Program-made: the position numbers and the translations under genes
The notes under the pieces: generated by a model
What the model saw: the letters and a program-made list of their open reading frames with translations, nothing else
Database searches by the model: none
What the model was told of the DNA's origin: nothing
From: Anaerobacillus alkalidiazotrophicus
GTDB lineage: Bacteria > Bacillota > Bacilli > Bacillales_H > Anaerobacillaceae
Length of the DNA: 64,000 bases
Direction: 5' to 3'
Assembly (NCBI RefSeq): GCF_001866055.1
Contig: NZ_MLQS01000031.1
Coordinates: forward strand, 62,001 to 126,000
Part shown: positions 9,911 to 18,404 of the stretch, one piece after another
Numbering within the stretch: position 1 is the stretch's first letter
Layout: each line of letters opens with the position of its first letter

Positions 9911-10177
9911 TAACCAGAATTTATAAATTTCTAACTTGGAAACTGTCTAGCGCAAGCAGCCTATGAGCTCGGTCATTTTAGTCAAGCAACTGACTACAAT
10001 TACCTCTTGAAATCCTTCGTTGATTAGCTTCATGCTGCTTTGCTCCTGCGGTTACTCGTCGCACAAAACACTGCTTCGAGGGAGCTTACTCTTACTACGA
10101 AGCGGTACTTGAAGACGCAGAAGCACGTAAGAAGCCAAAGAGCAGCTGCTCGTGACCAAGGAGCTTGCGCTTTTCTT
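9911..10177 (+). repeat. Repeat family A, copy 2
   Basis: 267 bp with higher GC than its surroundings. It starts with the TTATAAATTTCTAACTTGGAAACTGTCTAG leader that is shared with copy 3, though not given here as one motif: see 9920-9950. Terminal inverted repeats are AGCGCAAGC (9949-9957) and GCTTGCGCT (10163-10171). It has an internal CACTGCTTCG module like copy 4 but jumps from GAAGCCAAAGAGC directly to AGCTGCTCGTGACC, so it lacks the right-hand module of copies 3 and 4. The rest of the gap before spoIIGA (10178-10629) is AT-rich and has no ORF; a small hairpin ATAGGT/ACCTAT lies near 10225. Confidence 0.85.
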
Positions 10178-10629
10178 AACTAAATAAAGAGGAACCAATT
10201 TAATTGTCGGATAAATTTCTCTCATAGGTAAAATCACCTATTTTCGTTTCAAAAAAAGAAGATATATTAAAGGTTTATTCAGTAATATTTTTGACATCGT
10301 AACTACACTACATAGTGATTTGAAGCTCCGTCGAATAGTATTAGATTACAGGTAGCCACTTTCATGGAAATTTGTGAAAACGAAGACGACAATTTAACTG
10401 AAAAAAAACTAAAATTTCTGCAATTCTATCGGCATAAACTGACAGACTTATAAATATGATCTGATATATACTAGTTTCAAATTCTTAAAGAATTGAACGA
10501 ATGAACAAAATATATTTATTGGCTAAATGACAATATGCACACAGCAATTTCGATATTGTTGGTGGTATTTTTGTTTAGTTTAAGTAAAAAATTCTCTACA
10601 CAATAATAAGCAAAAAGAAAGGAGCGCAT

Positions 10630-11476
10630 ATGGCGATATATTTAGATGTCATATGGTTTCTAAATTTCTGTATTGATCTTTTTTTATTGTTATTGACGGG
10701 TATTGTCTTAAAAAGAAAATTAGTTAAATGGCGTATGATTGCTGGAGCGATGATCGCTTCTAGTGTAATTTTCTTAGTGCTGACTCCACTTAGTACAATT
10801 TATTACCACCCAATTTTTAAATTGTTATTTTCTATAGTGATTTGGGGGTGGATTAATAGCATTACATTATTTCTTTAATAACGAAATGGTTATTTTGAAT
10901 GGAGTAGTGACAACAAAATCTAATGGTTTTGGGACGCCAATCAGTTGGATTTTACTGATTGTTGGTTTTCCGTTAATTTGGCTTTTCTCAAAAAAGCGCT
11001 TGGAACAAATTGAAGTTAGAAAAATTAAGTATGAAGAAATTGTTCATGTGGACTTGTTTATAAATGAAAACTATTTACCAATTAAAGGTTTGATAGATAG
11101 TGGTAACCAACTACAAGATCCTATAACAAGGAAGCCTGTTATGATAATAGATATGAGTGATCTTCAAGATAAATTCCCTAAAAATATGGTTCATTTGGCA
11201 AAAAATCCAGAAATGATTGGTGATCCTAATTTTCCAATAGGAAAGGAATGGGAAGAAAAGCTTTCTATTATACCGTATAGAGGTGTTGGCCAAGTAAACC
11301 AATTTATTATTGGCATAAAGCCAGATAAAGTTATGGTTACAGATGAAAGTGGAGAGAAGTTAGATTGTAGTAATGCAATCGTCGGCCTAAATTTTACGAA
11401 TTTGTCTTCAGAAGGTGATTTCCAATGTATTTTACATCCGCAGATGCTAATTCAAGGTAAGAAGCGTTTAGCGTAA
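10630..11476 (+). pseudogene. spoIIGA: spoIIGA, pro-sigma-E processing protease, internally deleted and frameshifted
   Basis: SpoIIGA is the membrane aspartic protease that cleaves pro-sigma-E. The first frame (10630-10878) starts MAIYLDVIWFLNFCIDL after an AAAGGAGCG-type site and follows the family up to about residue 71, then stops. A second frame (from about 10844, offset by one base) continues GGGLIALHYFF...NGFGTPISW and carries the protease domain with GLIDSGNQLQDP, which contains the catalytic aspartate, and IPYRGVGQVNQF. Compared with the B. subtilis protein recalled from memory, about 27 residues (the end of transmembrane segment 3 and most of segment 4) are missing at the join, consistent with a deletion of about 80 bp. 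The stop and frame change are seen directly; the loss of function is inferred. Confidence 0.85.
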
Positions 11477-11534
11477 TCATAGTAGTGATTTTGGTCTATG
11501 TAGATTATTAAGATAGAAATAAGGGGGTACATAC

Positions 11535-12254
11535 ATGGTAAAGCTTAAATTAAAACTAACATTAATTTGGTACAAACTACTAATGAAATTAGGTCTAAAG
11601 GCAGATGAAATATATTATATAGGGGGTAGTGAAGCTCTACCACCGCCACTTTCTAAGGACGAAGAAGAGCATCTTTTAAGCAAATTACCTAGTGGCGATA
11701 AAGCAGTTAGATCAATGTTAATCGAGCGTAATTTACGTTTAGTTGTTTATATTGCAAGAAAGTTTGAAAATACTGGCATAAACATTGAAGATTTAATTAG
11801 TATAGGTACTATTGGGTTAATAAAAGCTGTAAATACCTTTAACCCTGAGAAGAAAATTAAACTAGCAACATATGCATCAAGGTGTATAGAAAATGAAATA
11901 TTAATGTATTTACGTAGAAATAATAAGATACGTTCAGAAGTTTCCTTTGACGAACCTCTAAATATTGATTGGGATGGAAATGAACTTCTACTTTCTGATG
12001 TTTTAGGAACAGAAGATGATATTATTACTAAAGGTATCGAAGAAAAAGTAGATCGGAAATTATTGGTTAAAGCACTTCATACTCTAAATGATAGAGAGAA
12101 GCAAATTATGGAATTACGCTTTGGACTAGCAGGGGATGAAGAAAAAACGCAGAAAGACGTTGCTGATATGCTTGGAATTTCACAGTCATATATATCAAGA
12201 TTAGAAAAAAGGATAATTAAACGCTTAAGAAAAGAGTTTAATAAGATGGTCTAA
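11535..12254 (+). CDS. sigE: Sigma-E precursor, mother-cell sporulation sigma factor
   Basis: Early mother-cell RNA polymerase sigma factor, 239 residues. The N-terminal pro-sequence is present ([39 protein letters not shown]), here split for reading: a basic hydrophobic stretch 1-20 and the processing region DEIYYIGG at about 24-31. Region 2 ([28 protein letters not shown]) and the region 4 helix-turn-helix ([22 protein letters not shown]) are intact. An AAGGGGG site precedes the ATG. It lies 58 bases after spoIIGA, whose product should activate it, so the broken spoIIGA is directly relevant. Confidence 0.96.
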   Translation: MVKLKLKLTLIWYKLLMKLGLKADEIYYIGGSEALPPPLSKDEEEHLLSKLPSGDKAVRSMLIERNLRLVVYIARKFENTGINIEDLISIGTIGLIKAVNTFNPEKKIKLATYASRCIENEILMYLRRNNKIRSEVSFDEPLNIDWDGNELLLSDVLGTEDDIITKGIEEKVDRKLLVKALHTLNDREKQIMELRFGLAGDEEKTQKDVADMLGISQSYISRLEKRIIKRLRKEFNKMV

Positions 12255-12337
12255 CAAGAAAAAAATTTTTTGAGGGTCAAACCCCTTATTTACCAATCAT
12301 TAGACATAATCTTTGTGATTAAGTCTGATTAGTCAAT

Positions 12338-12366
12338 GCATATTTTTCCCACCTGAGGAGATACTT
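12338..12366 (+). promoter_or_regulatory. Sigma-F-type promoter for sigG
   Basis: GCATA (12338-12342), 14 bases, then GGAGATACTT (12357-12366). This fits the sigma-F consensus GYWTA and GGNRANAMTW as I remember it, at every defined -10 position. sigG of B. subtilis is made from a sigma-F promoter. The -10 lies 36 bases before the start codon. Matching to consensus is by eye. Confidence 0.6.
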
Positions 12367-12381
12367 ACACTTGTACAACAA

Positions 12382-12396
12382 CTCCTGTAAGGAGGG
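12382..12396 (+). promoter_or_regulatory. Hairpin sequestering the sigG ribosome binding site
   Basis: CTCCT (12382-12386) pairs with AGGAG (12390-12394) across the loop GTA, covering most of the AAGGAGGG site that lies 6 bases before the TTG start. Such a stem would dampen translation of sigG; a leader hairpin with this effect is known for B. subtilis sigG as far as I recall. Confidence 0.55.
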
Positions 12397-12402
12397 AAAG
12401 AA

Positions 12403-13188
12403 TTGACACGAAATAAAGTTGAAATTTGTGGTGTTGATACATCCAAGCTGCCTGTATTGACAAACAAAGAAATGCGTGAGCTGTTTGAAGATCTTCAGAG
12501 TGGTAACATTTATGCAAGGGAGCAGCTAATTAACGGGAATTTACGATTAGTTTTAAGTGTAATTCAACGATTTAACAACAGAGGAGAGTATGTTGATGAC
12601 TTATTTCAAGTAGGTTGTATTGGATTAATGAAATCCATCGATAATTTTGATTTAAGTCAAAATGTAAAGTTTTCCACTTATGCAGTACCAATGATTATAG
12701 GTGAAATTCGACGTTATTTACGTGATAATAATCCAATTCGAGTTTCAAGATCACTAAGAGACATTGCTTATAAGGCTTTACAAGTGAGAGATTCCTTAAT
12801 GAGTGAGAAAAGCCGCGATCGAGAACCAACGATTCAAGAAATTGCCAAAGTTCTAAACGTTCCAAAAGAGGATATAGTATTTGCACTAGATGCAATTCAA
12901 GATCCAGTGTCACTGTTTGAACCAATTTATAATGACGGTGGGGATCCTATTTATGTTATGGATCAAATCAGTGATGACAAACAAAAAGATATACAATGGG
13001 TAGAAGAAATTGCTTTGAAAGAAGCAATGATACGATTAAGTGAAAGAGAAAAAATGATTTTAGATATGAGATTTTTTCAAGGTAAAACTCAAATGGAAGT
13101 AGCAGATGAAATTGGTATTTCTCAGGCTCAAGTGTCTAGACTTGAGAAAGCTGCTATTCAACAAATGAATAAACATGCGAAAGCTTAA
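12403..13188 (+). CDS. sigG: Sigma-G, late forespore sigma factor
   Basis: Late forespore-specific sigma factor, 261 residues, very close to B. subtilis SigG in the parts I can recall: N-terminus MTRNKVEICGVDTSKLP, region 2 FNNRGEYVDDLFQVGCIGL and FSTYAVPMIIGEIRRYLRDN, and region 4 helix-turn-helix TQMEVADEIGISQAQVSRLEKA. The start is TTG at 12403, the only one that gives the conserved N-terminus. It has its own promoter and a terminator, so it is both read through from spoIIG and expressed separately. Confidence 0.96.
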   Translation: MTRNKVEICGVDTSKLPVLTNKEMRELFEDLQSGNIYAREQLINGNLRLVLSVIQRFNNRGEYVDDLFQVGCIGLMKSIDNFDLSQNVKFSTYAVPMIIGEIRRYLRDNNPIRVSRSLRDIAYKALQVRDSLMSEKSRDREPTIQEIAKVLNVPKEDIVFALDAIQDPVSLFEPIYNDGGDPIYVMDQISDDKQKDIQWVEEIALKEAMIRLSEREKMILDMRFFQGKTQMEVADEIGISQAQVSRLEKAAIQQMNKHAKA

Positions 13189-13217
13189 GGTAACCTTTAA
13201 AAGGTTACCTCTTTTTT
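13188..13217 (+). terminator. Terminator after sigG
   Basis: 11 bp perfect stem AGGTAACCTTT / AAAGGTTACCT followed by CTTTTTTA. It starts at the last base of the sigG stop codon. Confidence 0.88.
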
Positions 13218-13219
13218 AT

Positions 13220-13294
13220 ACTTTAAGTTTAACGTCACTAAAGGAGTAAAGTTTAAGAAACTACGGCTTTCGTACAGGCTTAAATCTTTTTATC
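13220..13294 (+). repeat. Repeat family B, copy 1
   Basis: Shares TACTTTAAG...GTTTAAC, CACTAAAGGAGTAAAGTTTAAGAAA, ACTACGGCTTTCG and a closing T-rich CTTTTTATCT with 43137-43230. Both copies begin immediately after the U-tract of a terminator. This copy has lost perfect pairing of the hairpin seen in copy 2. Confidence 0.6.
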
Positions 13295-13304
13295 TCATTA
13301 TGAA

Positions 13305-13498
13305 GTGGCAGTAAGACCCCCACCTCAAAATTTCAGAAAGATCGAAAAGTTTAGGCGGTGGATTAACTGCCGATATAGATCGATTAACTTTCATCAGTGA
13401 AAGCTTTTGATTACTTATTCTTTGAGCTAGAGATTAGTTAACCTAACAATAAGTGGTTATGAAGGAAAACTTCTACAGATTGAAGTTCAGCTTTATTG
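13305..13498 (+). repeat. Repeat family D, copy 1
   Basis: Outer pairing GGCAGT (13307-13312) with ACTGCC (13376-13381 region), an inner CCCACCTCAAA hairpin, then ATTAACTTTCATCAGTGAAAGC...TTGATTACTTATT, then AGTTAACCTAACAA, ending TTCAGCTTTATT. The same order of blocks appears at 40353-40501 and 55560-55739 in the same orientation. It ends 92 bases before ylmC. No ORF is present; the gap 13218-13589 is otherwise accounted for by family B copy 1. Confidence 0.8.
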
Positions 13499-13589
13499 GT
13501 TTTGTTAGATTATTCAAGGGAAAGGAAAAGTAAATATATTGCCCACTCGTACATATAATTAATATATGAAAAGGATTGGAGGAGAGGGC

Positions 13590-13832
13590 ATGATCAAAAT
13601 ATCAGAAATTCAGGCGAAAGAGATTGTAAATGTATCTAACGGGAAGGTGTTAGGACATATTGGAGATTTGGATATCAACCTAGAAGAAGGGACAGTCAAC
13701 TCTCTTATCATTGGTGGAACAGGTAGGATGTTGACATTTTTAGGGGGGAAGGAATCGGAAATAGTAATTCCTTGGGAGAATATCGTTAAGATCGGGTCTG
13801 ATGTAATTTTGGTTAGGCTAGAAGATAAATAA
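13590..13832 (+). CDS. ylmC: YlmC/YmxH family PRC-barrel protein
   Basis: 80-residue protein of the YlmC/YmxH sporulation-linked family with a PRC-barrel-like fold: MIKISEIQAKEIVNVSNGKVLGHIGDLDIN followed by IVIPWENIVKIGSDVILV. The ATG at 13590 follows GGAGGAGAGGG; an upstream in-frame ATG at 13566 would overlap that site. It heads the ylmC-ylmH cluster between sigG and divIVA. Molecular function is unknown. The 175 bases to the next gene contain no clear element. Confidence 0.88.
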   Translation: MIKISEIQAKEIVNVSNGKVLGHIGDLDINLEEGTVNSLIIGGTGRMLTFLGGKESEIVIPWENIVKIGSDVILVRLEDK

Positions 13833-14007
13833 GATGAGATACTCTATTGGGAAATAGAAAAATATGTTAGAATAAAAAAAGATTGACATGATCCATATGT
13901 GCAAATGCTGGTTAGTCTCATTTTAGATCTAATACTGACTTCTATACATAAATGAGGCTTTCCATTTTTACATAGGTATCCAATGGTTGAGTAAGGAAGT
14001 GAAGTTG

Positions 14008-14826
14008 ATGGAAAATGAACCTTTTATCCCGTTAAATAGTAATATTTTAACAATAGACCCCTTTAATAAGTTTGACGATAAATTAATTGTCGGATTTTCA
14101 ACAAGGAATAATGGTTATAGTATAAAACCGTATGAGTCGTTAAACTTAGGTCTCCACGTTCAAGATGATGAACAAAAAGTAATATTAAATAGAGAAAAAG
14201 TTGCAGAAGATTTGAAAATTTCATTAAAAAAGTGGGTGTTTGCTGAACAAGTTCATAGTAACAAAATAAAAAAGATATCCCAAAAAGATTGTGGCTCTGG
14301 AACTTTGAATATTGCAAGTGTAATAAAAGGAGCTGATGGACTTTATACTAAAGAAGCGAATGTGCTGTTAGCAAGTTTATATGCTGATTGTGTACCACTT
14401 TATTTTTACTCTCCTTCAAATGCACTAATCGGATTAGCGCATGCTGGTTGGAAGGGTACAGTTGGGAAAATTGGAACAAATATGGTCCACATGTGGACGG
14501 AAGTTGAAAAGGTTTCTTTGGATTCGATTTATGTTGCAATAGGCCCATCAATTTCGCAAGAAAGCTATGAAGTTGATGATTATGTTATTGATAAAGTAAA
14601 TAAAGTAATAGTAGATGAATATCAATTGCCATATATAAAAGTTAATACCAATCAATATTTATTAGACTTAAAACTTTTAAATAAGCAACTACTTTTGGCG
14701 ACTGGAATAAAAGAGGAGCAAATTTTTGTGTCAAACTACTGCACATACAAAAACTCAAAAACGTTCTTTTCTTATCGTCGTCATCAGCAAACAGGTAGAA
14801 TGATGAGCTTTATTGGTAGAAAGTAA
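14008..14826 (+). CDS. ylmD: YlmD/PgeF-type multicopper-oxidase-like (laccase domain) protein
   Basis: 272-residue member of the YfiH/PgeF family, whose E. coli member removes misincorporated residues from peptidoglycan precursors and others of which are described as purine nucleoside-processing enzymes. Family features: the ADCVPLYFY motif with the metal-ligand cysteine, the LAHAGWKGT histidine motif and the C-terminal FFSYRR. I chose the ATG at 14008, which has AAGGAAG upstream; a TTG at 13987 adds seven residues without a visible site. It lies in the ylm cluster, 15 bases before ylmE. Confidence 0.92.
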   Translation: MENEPFIPLNSNILTIDPFNKFDDKLIVGFSTRNNGYSIKPYESLNLGLHVQDDEQKVILNREKVAEDLKISLKKWVFAEQVHSNKIKKISQKDCGSGTLNIASVIKGADGLYTKEANVLLASLYADCVPLYFYSPSNALIGLAHAGWKGTVGKIGTNMVHMWTEVEKVSLDSIYVAIGPSISQESYEVDDYVIDKVNKVIVDEYQLPYIKVNTNQYLLDLKLLNKQLLLATGIKEEQIFVSNYCTYKNSKTFFSYRRHQQTGRMMSFIGRK

Positions 14827-14841
14827 AGGAGGTAAGTTACG

Positions 14842-15519
14842 TTGACAGTAAAAGAAAATTTTGAAAAAATTCAGCATGAAATCCAAGTCGCCTGTCAACG
14901 AGTTGGAAGAAATGTAGAAGATGTAAAAATCATTGCAGTTACAAAATATGTTAGTGATGAAAGGGCAACGGAAGCCATTGAAGCTGGAATTAAACATATT
15001 GGAGAAAATAGAGCAGAAGAAGGCTTGAGAAAATGGCAAATTTTAAATGGTAAGGCGACATGGCATTTTATTGGGACACTTCAATCCCGTAAAGTTAAGG
15101 AAATTATTGAGCAATTTGACTATATTCATTCTCTTGATCGACTCTCTCTAGCAAAAGAGATCGAAAAGCGAGCGAAGAAAAAGGTTAAATGTTTTGTGCA
15201 AGTTAACATTTCACAAGAGGCAACTAAGCATGGGCTGGATGTAAAAGGTGTTATTCCTTTTATTTCTGAGCTATCTCAATTTCCATCTATTGAAGTGGTC
15301 GGATTAATGACTATGGCACCTTATGTAGAAAACCCAGAAGAGACAAGAAAATATTTTTCTGCCCTGAAACAACTTCAAAAAGATGTACAAGCACTACAAC
15401 TCCCTTATGCACCTTGTGCTGAATTATCTATGGGGATGTCTAACGATTTTCAAGTCGCAATCGAGGAAGGAGCAACCTATATAAGACTTGGTACTTCGTT
15501 AGTAGGAAAAGAAATCTAG
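14842..15519 (+). CDS. ylmE: YlmE, YggS-family pyridoxal-phosphate homeostasis protein
   Basis: 225-residue PLP-binding protein of the YggS/PLPHP family, an alanine-racemase-fold barrel without known catalysis that affects PLP balance. The lysine motif IIAVTKYVSD (PLP lysine at about residue 36), HIGENRAEEGLRKW, WHFIGTLQSRK and the C-terminal LSMGMSNDFQVAIEEGATYIRLG motif are all present. The start is TTG at 14842 with AAAGGAGGT upstream. sepF follows after 75 bases. Confidence 0.94.
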   Translation: MTVKENFEKIQHEIQVACQRVGRNVEDVKIIAVTKYVSDERATEAIEAGIKHIGENRAEEGLRKWQILNGKATWHFIGTLQSRKVKEIIEQFDYIHSLDRLSLAKEIEKRAKKKVKCFVQVNISQEATKHGLDVKGVIPFISELSQFPSIEVVGLMTMAPYVENPEETRKYFSALKQLQKDVQALQLPYAPCAELSMGMSNDFQVAIEEGATYIRLGTSLVGKEI

Positions 15520-15594
15520 ATTAATAAGTTAATATCATTAGTATATTATCCAAATTCGTCTATAAAAGGGAAAATTGATAAAGGAGAGCCGGAA

Positions 15595-16026
15595 ATGAGC
15601 ATGAAAACTAAATTTAAACGTTTTTTTGAGTTAGAAGATGATCAATATGAGTATGAAGATGAAACTACTCAAAGCGAACAAAAAGTAATGGAAGAAGAAT
15701 ATTTACCACGTAAACAAGAAAAAAAATCTGATAAGAATAATGTTGTTAGTTTACAGAGTGTACAAAAATCTGCAAAAATGATGTTGATTGAACCAAGAAC
15801 ATATGATGAGGTTCAAGATATTGCTGACCATTTAAAAAATAGAAAAGCTGTTGTTATTAATTTGCAACGGATAAGTCATGACCAAGCAAAACGAATAGTC
15901 GATTTTTTAAGTGGAACAGTGTATGCTATAGGAGGAGATATTCAAAAGCTGGGTGCAAATATTTTCCTTTGTACGCCTGATAACGTTGATGTTACAGGTA
16001 CAATTTCAGAAATTATATCAGAATAA
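15595..16026 (+). CDS. sepF: SepF, cell division protein
   Basis: 143-residue division protein that bundles FtsZ filaments and tethers them to the membrane. It has an N-terminal amphipathic helix ([13 protein letters not shown]), an acidic variable linker (about 17-60) and the C-terminal SepF domain with [27 protein letters not shown] and the [16 protein letters not shown] end. The start ATG follows AAAGGAG. Its partner FtsZ is encoded 6 kb upstream with the required C-terminal peptide. Confidence 0.96.
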   Translation: MSMKTKFKRFFELEDDQYEYEDETTQSEQKVMEEEYLPRKQEKKSDKNNVVSLQSVQKSAKMMLIEPRTYDEVQDIADHLKNRKAVVINLQRISHDQAKRIVDFLSGTVYAIGGDIQKLGANIFLCTPDNVDVTGTISEIISE

Positions 16027-16053
16027 ATTTAAAAAGTTAGGTGGTTAGTAAAA

Positions 16054-16314
16054 ATGGGTGCAATTGAAGGTATTATTATTCAACTATTACGCTTATATTC
16101 CTGGGTTGTCATTGCCTATATTTTAATGTCGTGGTTTCCAAATGCTAGAGAGTCTTCGATTGGTCAATTTATTGGATCAATAGTTGAACCTTACTTAGCT
16201 CCTTTTAGAAAGATAATCCCACCACTTGGGATGATTGATATTTCTCCAATTGTTGCTATCGTTGCTTTAAACTTTGCAACTTATGGTGTTCATGCCTTGT
16301 TCTCAATATTTTAA
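16054..16314 (+). CDS. ylmG: YlmG, YggT family membrane protein
   Basis: 86-residue protein with two transmembrane segments (about 8-26 and 63-84) and the YggT signature YILMSWFPNARES and EPYLAPFRKIIPPLGMIDISPIVA. A role in division or osmotic tolerance has been proposed for homologues; the molecular function is not known. It lies between sepF and ylmH in the usual order, 15 bases before ylmH. Confidence 0.92.
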   Translation: MGAIEGIIIQLLRLYSWVVIAYILMSWFPNARESSIGQFIGSIVEPYLAPFRKIIPPLGMIDISPIVAIVALNFATYGVHALFSIF

Positions 16315-16329
16315 TAAGGTTTCATACTA

Positions 16330-17103
16330 ATGAGTATTTATGAACATTTTCGAAAGGAAGAACGTCCGTTTATTGATCAAGTACTAGAGTGGAAAGAAAC
16401 TGTCAAAGAGCGTTATGTACATAAGTTAACAGACTTTTTAGATCCGCGTGAACAACAAATTGTGAAAATAATTATTGGTCAGGATGAAGATATTCGTTTA
16501 GCTTTTTTCGGTGGGAATCATACAGCTGAGCGTAAAAGAGCTTTTTTATTCCCACCTTATCTTGAAGTACAAGATGAGGATTTTCAGTTAGCTGCTTTTC
16601 AAATCAATTATCCTCATAAGTTTTTAACGCTAGAACATCGTGATTTTTTAGGGTCTTTGATGGGATTAGGTTTAAAGAGGGAAAAGTTTGGTGATATAAA
16701 TATACTTCAAGACCAGGTGCAGATAATTGTTGCCTCTGAAATAAGTAGCTATGTTGAAGCTAACCTTCAAACTATTGGACGAGCTTCTATTAATTTAGAC
16801 AGTATTCCACTTTCAAAAATAGTAATACAAACTGAAGAATGGCTTGAAAGGACAATCACTGCTAGTTCTCTCCGACTTGATGTTGTTCTATCAGAAATTT
16901 ACCAGTTATCAAGGTCGAAAATAACACCATTGATTGATAACAAAAGAGTAAAAGTAAATTGGAAAATTATTGAGCATCCGGCTTACCAACTTCAAAACGG
17001 TGATTATTTATCTGTTCGTGGGTTAGGGAGAAGTAAAATAATTACCATCCAAGGTAAAACAAAAAAAGATAAATGGCGACTTGATGTTGGAATACGAAAA
17101 TAA
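16330..17103 (+). CDS. ylmH: YlmH, S4-domain RNA-binding protein
   Basis: 257-residue protein with an N-terminal YlmH domain (FFGGNHTAERKRAFLFP) and a C-terminal S4 RNA-binding domain (about 185-245: SSLRLDVVLSEIYQLSRSKITPLIDNKRVKVNW). Bacillus YlmH is reported to act with RqcH in ribosome-associated quality control, overlapping with RqcP. RqcH is also encoded in this window (35691-37400). There is only a weak ribosome binding site (AAGGT) before the ATG. Confidence 0.92.
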   Translation: MSIYEHFRKEERPFIDQVLEWKETVKERYVHKLTDFLDPREQQIVKIIIGQDEDIRLAFFGGNHTAERKRAFLFPPYLEVQDEDFQLAAFQINYPHKFLTLEHRDFLGSLMGLGLKREKFGDINILQDQVQIIVASEISSYVEANLQTIGRASINLDSIPLSKIVIQTEEWLERTITASSLRLDVVLSEIYQLSRSKITPLIDNKRVKVNWKIIEHPAYQLQNGDYLSVRGLGRSKIITIQGKTKKDKWRLDVGIRK

Positions 17104-17266
17104 TTGTAATTTCCTAGAGGGATTTATTCTTTTGTGTCGAATGATTAAGTGTGAGCCTATAGAAGTACAATTATAATAACTTGAAAGTTTAGAAATTTAG
17201 TACACGAATAATAACGAACATCTTAGTTTTTCTGTGATCTGTGATTAATATTTGGAGGTGGCATAT

Positions 17267-17767
17267 ATGCCTTTAACACCATTAGATATTCATAATAAAG
17301 AATTTAATAGAGGTTTCCGTGGATATGATGAAGATGAAGTCAATGAATTTTTAGATCAAGTAATTAAGGATTATGAAATAGTTCTTCGTGAAAAAAAAGA
17401 ACTTGCAGATAAAGTAATAGATCTTGATGAGAGATTGGCACATTTTTCAAATATTGAAACTACACTAAATAAATCAATCTTAATTGCCCAAGAAACAGCA
17501 GAAGAAGTTAAACGAAATGCTCAAAAAGAAGCGCAATTAATTATTAAAGAAGCTGAAAAAAATGCTGATCGAATTATTAATGATTCTCTTTCTAAATCAC
17601 GAAAAATTGCTTTAGAAATTGAGGAGTTGAAGAAGCAAGCATCAGTTTATAAATTAAGGTTTAAAATGCTAATTGAAGCCCAATTGGAATTGCTAGGTAG
17701 TGATGATTGGGAAGATATTACAAAATCGGATTCAGATGAAAGAAATGAATTAGTCAGAGAAGGCTAA
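17267..17767 (+). CDS. divIVA: DivIVA, cell pole and septum organiser
   Basis: 166-residue coiled-coil protein that binds negatively curved membrane and recruits Min proteins and, in sporulation, chromosome-anchoring factors. The N-terminal lipid-binding domain is MPLTPLDIHNKEFNRGFRGYDEDEVNEF, with the inserted phenylalanine and arginine (FRGY), followed by coiled coils (about 35-60 and 70-150). The ATG at 17267 follows TTTGGAGGTGG; an in-frame ATG-like start 15 bases upstream is rejected. No terminator was found directly after it. Confidence 0.95.
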   Translation: MPLTPLDIHNKEFNRGFRGYDEDEVNEFLDQVIKDYEIVLREKKELADKVIDLDERLAHFSNIETTLNKSILIAQETAEEVKRNAQKEAQLIIKEAEKNADRIINDSLSKSRKIALEIEELKKQASVYKLRFKMLIEAQLELLGSDDWEDITKSDSDERNELVREG

Positions 17768-17773
17768 ACTTGC

Positions 17774-17803
17774 TTGACGTTGAATTATTTTTTATCATAT
17801 AAT
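17774..17803 (+). promoter_or_regulatory. Sigma-A promoter of ileS T-box leader
   Basis: TTGACG (17774-17779), 18-base spacer, TATAAT (17798-17803). Transcription would start near 17810, giving a roughly 590-base leader before ileS. Confidence 0.75.
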
Positions 17804-17814
17804 ACGTGTATTAA

Positions 17815-18115
17815 TCTGAACATAAAAAGGCAATGATAGGGACAGTACTTTTTACAAGCTATTTGAAAGCGAGTTAGGGACAGTGAAAGCCTGATATATA
17901 GCTGAATAAAGGAATATCACCCTAGAGCCTCACACCGAAATATAATACCAACTACAATTCTACATATATGTGGTAACATAGTTAGTGTGTTTTAGTAGGC
18001 TGTGACGAATCATTCACGTTACGAATTTTAAGCGAACAGTTATGTAACTGTTTATCAGGGTGGTACCGCGGGTAAACCTTCTCGTCCCTACTATAGGGAT
18101 GAGAAGGTTTTTTTG
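17815..18115 (+). ncRNA. T-box leader (isoleucine) controlling ileS
   Basis: Contains the invariant T-box AGGGTGGTACCGCGG (18057-18071), followed at once by a terminator with stem AACCTTCTCGTCCCT / AGGGATGAGAAGGTT and T tail (18075-18114). An ATC isoleucine codon is placed in the expected specifier context GGAATATCACC (ATC at 17926-17928). The AGGGACAG and GAAAGC blocks upstream fit Stem I. Uncharged tRNA-Ile would favour the antiterminator and ileS expression. The specifier assignment is by eye. Confidence 0.92.
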
Positions 18116-18332
18116 TAGTCTAAATAATTTTGTTAACTGGATCGAAAAATGAAAGCAAAACTACGCATTTTGCTAGTCGAACAAATCCAAGTTTTACTAA
18201 ACTTAAAAACCAATTATAATACAAAAGAAAAAGTAAAAGTGAAACCAGTATTTTCACTCTTGCTCTGAAAAGAAAAGTTTTCTACTACTTTTTAGAAATG
18301 TAAATTAGCATTTAAATGAAAAAATAGTCAAA

Positions 18333-18372
18333 CCAAGGCTTCCGCTATAAACTGCGGAATTCAAAGTTTTTC
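18333..18372 (+). other. Hairpin between the T-box terminator and ileS
   Basis: TTCCGC (18340-18345) / GCGGAA (18354-18359) in a frame reading CCAAGGCTTCCGC...AAAGTTTTTCTAATA. The outer words resemble the family B hairpin at 43177-43227 (AAACTAAGGCTTTCGC and GGTTTTTCTAA), so this may be a degenerate B copy. The rest of 18116-18404 is AT-rich without an ORF. Confidence 0.45.
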
Positions 18373-18404
18373 TAATATGAAATAAATTGATGGAGGCAAG
18401 TGGA

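Noticed and set aside
10052..10237. Minus-strand open frames in repeat A copies (also 43252-43485 and 60974-61165)
   Set aside because: They sit in palindromic repeats, are not conserved between copies and have no start signals; by-products of higher GC content.
10203..10400. Spo0A boxes upstream of spoIIGA
   Set aside because: Only partial matches (6 of 7 at best) far from the gene, which are expected by chance in AT-rich DNA.
10830..10900. Programmed ribosomal frameshift in spoIIGA at the TTTGGGGG run
   Set aside because: A +1 shift would join the frames but cannot restore the roughly 27 missing residues; family members are single-frame.
13850..13930. TTGACA-like promoter between ylmC and ylmD near 13890
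   Set aside because: No acceptable -10 element at 16-18 bases.
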